A stretch of DNA of 64,000 nucleotides from NCBI GenBank assembly GCA_016584305.1, contig JACEEZ010022522.1, forward strand, positions 37,501 through 101,500, in the 5' to 3' direction. Position numbers and translations under genes: made by a program. The notes under the pieces are model-generated. The model was not told the origin of the DNA and made no database searches. It was given only the letters and a program-made list of their open reading frames with translations. The stretch is from Chionoecetes opilio. Lineage: Eukaryota > Arthropoda > Malacostraca > Decapoda > Majidae. Shown here piece by piece: positions 62,398 to 64,000 of the stretch (within the stretch, counting starts at the first letter, position 1; the number at the start of each line of letters is the position of its first letter).

Positions 62398-62613
62398 TTA
62401 ACCCCTTGAGACCCAGAACGTAATTTTCATTGTAATTTGGGTACCATTAGACAATTTTGAGTGAATATAAGCAATAGTTTATAGATATGACCTGTTTAGT
62501 TTCCTTGTCGACTAACTATTTTGGTATATTAAGTTACTTTTCGTAATTTTATGGCTCGACAACATACATTTTTTTTGTAGCAAAGGAAAGATCTGGGCGT
62601 AATGAGGGGGATA
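62398..62613 (+). mobile_element. piggyBac-type MITE, copy 4
   Basis: TTAACCCCTTGAGACCCAGA at the left; the right end (GGGCGTAATGAGGGGGATAA) is degraded. It faces copy 3 across 138 bp in the same intron. Confidence 0.8.
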
Positions 62614-62689
62614 ATGCAAGAGTTGAGATTCTGGAATATCGCATGTTAAGTGAAAATGCATTTAATTAATCCTATTTTCTCAGTGACTT

Positions 62690-62693
<4 letters not shown>

Positions 62694-62748
<55 letters not shown>

Positions 62749-62830
62749 CTCTAAAACGTTGGAGCCTATAGCGCTTGTAGGCTATTTATTCTTTGAGGCC
62801 TCAGGTGGTTGGCCCTGCACATTCTGATTC
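62694..62830 (-). mobile_element. SINE 3' fragment next to (ATT)n and T-run
   Basis: (ATT)n at 62694-62720 and a T-run to about 62748 precede GAGCCTATAGCGCTTGTAGG, the inverted 3' end of the SINE family at 56507. Confidence 0.6.
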
Positions 62831-63151
62831 ATGAGTTTATTGTTGATTGTCCATATGAGATAAACACAAGTATAGCTCATCTTCTTTATATCATACATAA
62901 GTAGGTAAAACAACTATGTAAATAAACACAGTTCAAAACCTCTACAGCCTGAAATATATCTAAAAATCTACATGATGGCAGAGCATTTATATTACTTGTG
63001 CATTTCTTGTCATCAAATGTTTAAATATCTGTAAATATTGGTATCCTTCTGAAATAACAACACGTGTTTATGGGTTTCATAGCACAACAAATATTTTATT
63101 TTTTTGCTTGTGTAAGTGCTTGTTTAAGAAAGCTTTAGTATCATGACTCAC
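62831..63151. other. Intron sequence, no features
   Basis: Nothing recognised. Confidence 0.5.
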
Positions 63152-63312
63152 CCTGTCTAGGAAACACTGGAAGAACCATTTCAGAGTGTAGAGCCCAGAG
63201 TCTATGCAGTTCCTCTCTAGATGTTTTTTCAATTTTGGGAGAAACTTGTCAAGGATTTTATCATGGTGTTGTTGGTACCGTAATAACTTGGGAAACCCAG
63301 GTATAAAGAAAC
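63152..63312 (-). CDS. USP6NL: RN-tre/USP6NL-like RabGAP, TBC domain exon (5'-most visible)
   Basis: Acceptor TTGTGTTCCAG precedes 63312; donor GACAGG|GTGAGT follows 63152. 161 nt, phase 1 in, phase 0 out. It encodes [20 protein letters not shown] then [20 protein letters not shown] and [13 protein letters not shown], the alpha-helical mid-TBC segment ending in the WF..CFLD motif. FPKL.R.QEHH.KIL is characteristic of RN-tre/USP6NL. The catalytic arginine and glutamine fingers lie upstream of this segment in the family, and must be in exons beyond the right edge; 63313-64000 shows none. Confidence 0.88.
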
Positions 63313-64000
63313 CTGGAACACAAAATATATGTATGATTTATTAACAACAATCCTAGTTGTTTGACATATTGCTACTTCTCTCTTGATTTGATTTGTGGAA
63401 GATTTGTGAAAAGATTCACCTTAAGAAAGAGATAAAACAGCCGTAGAGCTGTCAGGGTGAAGCAAGAGAGGAAAAGATGAAAACGTAAAATAGTTGAAGA
63501 TATTTTTGGCTATGGTCCACATTACAAGAGGATTTGGAACCAAAAAGATTTTGACAATTCCAATTCATGAAATTTTTTGACAATTTGAAGAACATATTTG
63601 GCATGATTACAGGCAGAAATATAAAGGGCATAAGTTTCAGGAGATCTATGGCAATTAAACTGTCTGTGAGCCATGGATACGGGAGCAGGCTTGCTTTGAC
63701 CAAGGTTTACGGGCTCTGGGATTAGAGAAAGTGTGTGGAATGTATGTTTCCATGCCAGAAACAATTACCTATGTTATGCATTCTGCACAAAGAGATAGGT
63801 CTCTGATAAAAAAGGAATATAATCAATCCAAGAAAAGTCCGAGGACAGGGGTTCCCTATAATTCACCTTTTTGGCCTTAGCAAATTGGGTTTTTCACGAG
63901 CAAGTATTTCATTAAAAATATTTCTTAAAAAATAACTTTTTGGCGGGTTCAATAGTAAAATACCAATATGATAATGACAATTAAAAAAATAATAACAATA
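63313..64000. other. Intron upstream of the first visible TBC exon
   Basis: AT-rich; no exon resembling the catalytic-finger part of a TBC domain was found on the minus strand. Confidence 0.55.

Overview
The window looks like a repeat-rich arthropod nuclear genome, most likely a decapod crustacean. That inference rests on two intron-containing animal genes embedded in dense DNA transposons, non-LTR retrotransposons, tRNA-derived SINEs and long (AT)n, (GA)n and (CT)n microsatellites, plus degenerate GGTTA-like (arthropod telomere-like) tracts. Nothing prokaryotic or plasmid-like is visible, and no CRISPR array, rRNA or convincing stand-alone tRNA was found.

Two host genes are supported by phase-consistent GT/AG splicing. 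On the + strand, three exons (21108-21291, 28382-28573, 30382-31157) join into a 383-residue ankyrin-repeat protein ending in a SOCS box, i.e. an ASB-type substrate receptor for an Elongin B/C-Cullin ubiquitin ligase. On the - strand, five exons (63312-63152, 61956-61805, 61654-61521, 58120-57980, 47299-46399) encode part of a TBC-domain RabGAP resembling USP6NL/RN-tre. Its 5' part, with the catalytic fingers, lies beyond the right edge. Its last visible exon is a long Ser/Pro-rich tail.

Layout. 1-2990: AT microsatellites, a 120-bp tandem duplication and a 623-bp foldback. 2990-9900: sequence that looks corrupted by substitution of bases by their neighbours; it still shows a non-LTR reverse transcriptase (LYADD at 7495-7509) and a large inverted repeat. 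9330-20250: DNA transposons (hAT, TIR elements, foldbacks) and simple repeats. 20560-31160: the ASB-like gene, whose introns hold nested TA-target elements, a minisatellite, a SINE and a split LINE. 31560-40310: a hAT MITE and three minus-strand copies of an RNase H-bearing LINE, two of them split by TA-target elements. 41730-46390: MITEs, a mariner palindrome and microsatellites. 46399-63312: the RN-tre-like gene, with a 10.7-kb intron holding an RTE-like LINE, a 2-kb hAT-type foldback with another palindrome nested in it, SINEs and more TA-target elements.

The strongest theme is transposon structure. Many insertions keep readable target duplications (8 bp for hAT, TA for Tc1/pogo, TTAA for piggyBac, 10-13 bp for SINE/LINE). 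A striking number of elements from unrelated superfamilies are arranged as long palindromes. One foldback core recurs four times inside different outer arms. Most short open frames here are chance frames in repeats and are not listed.
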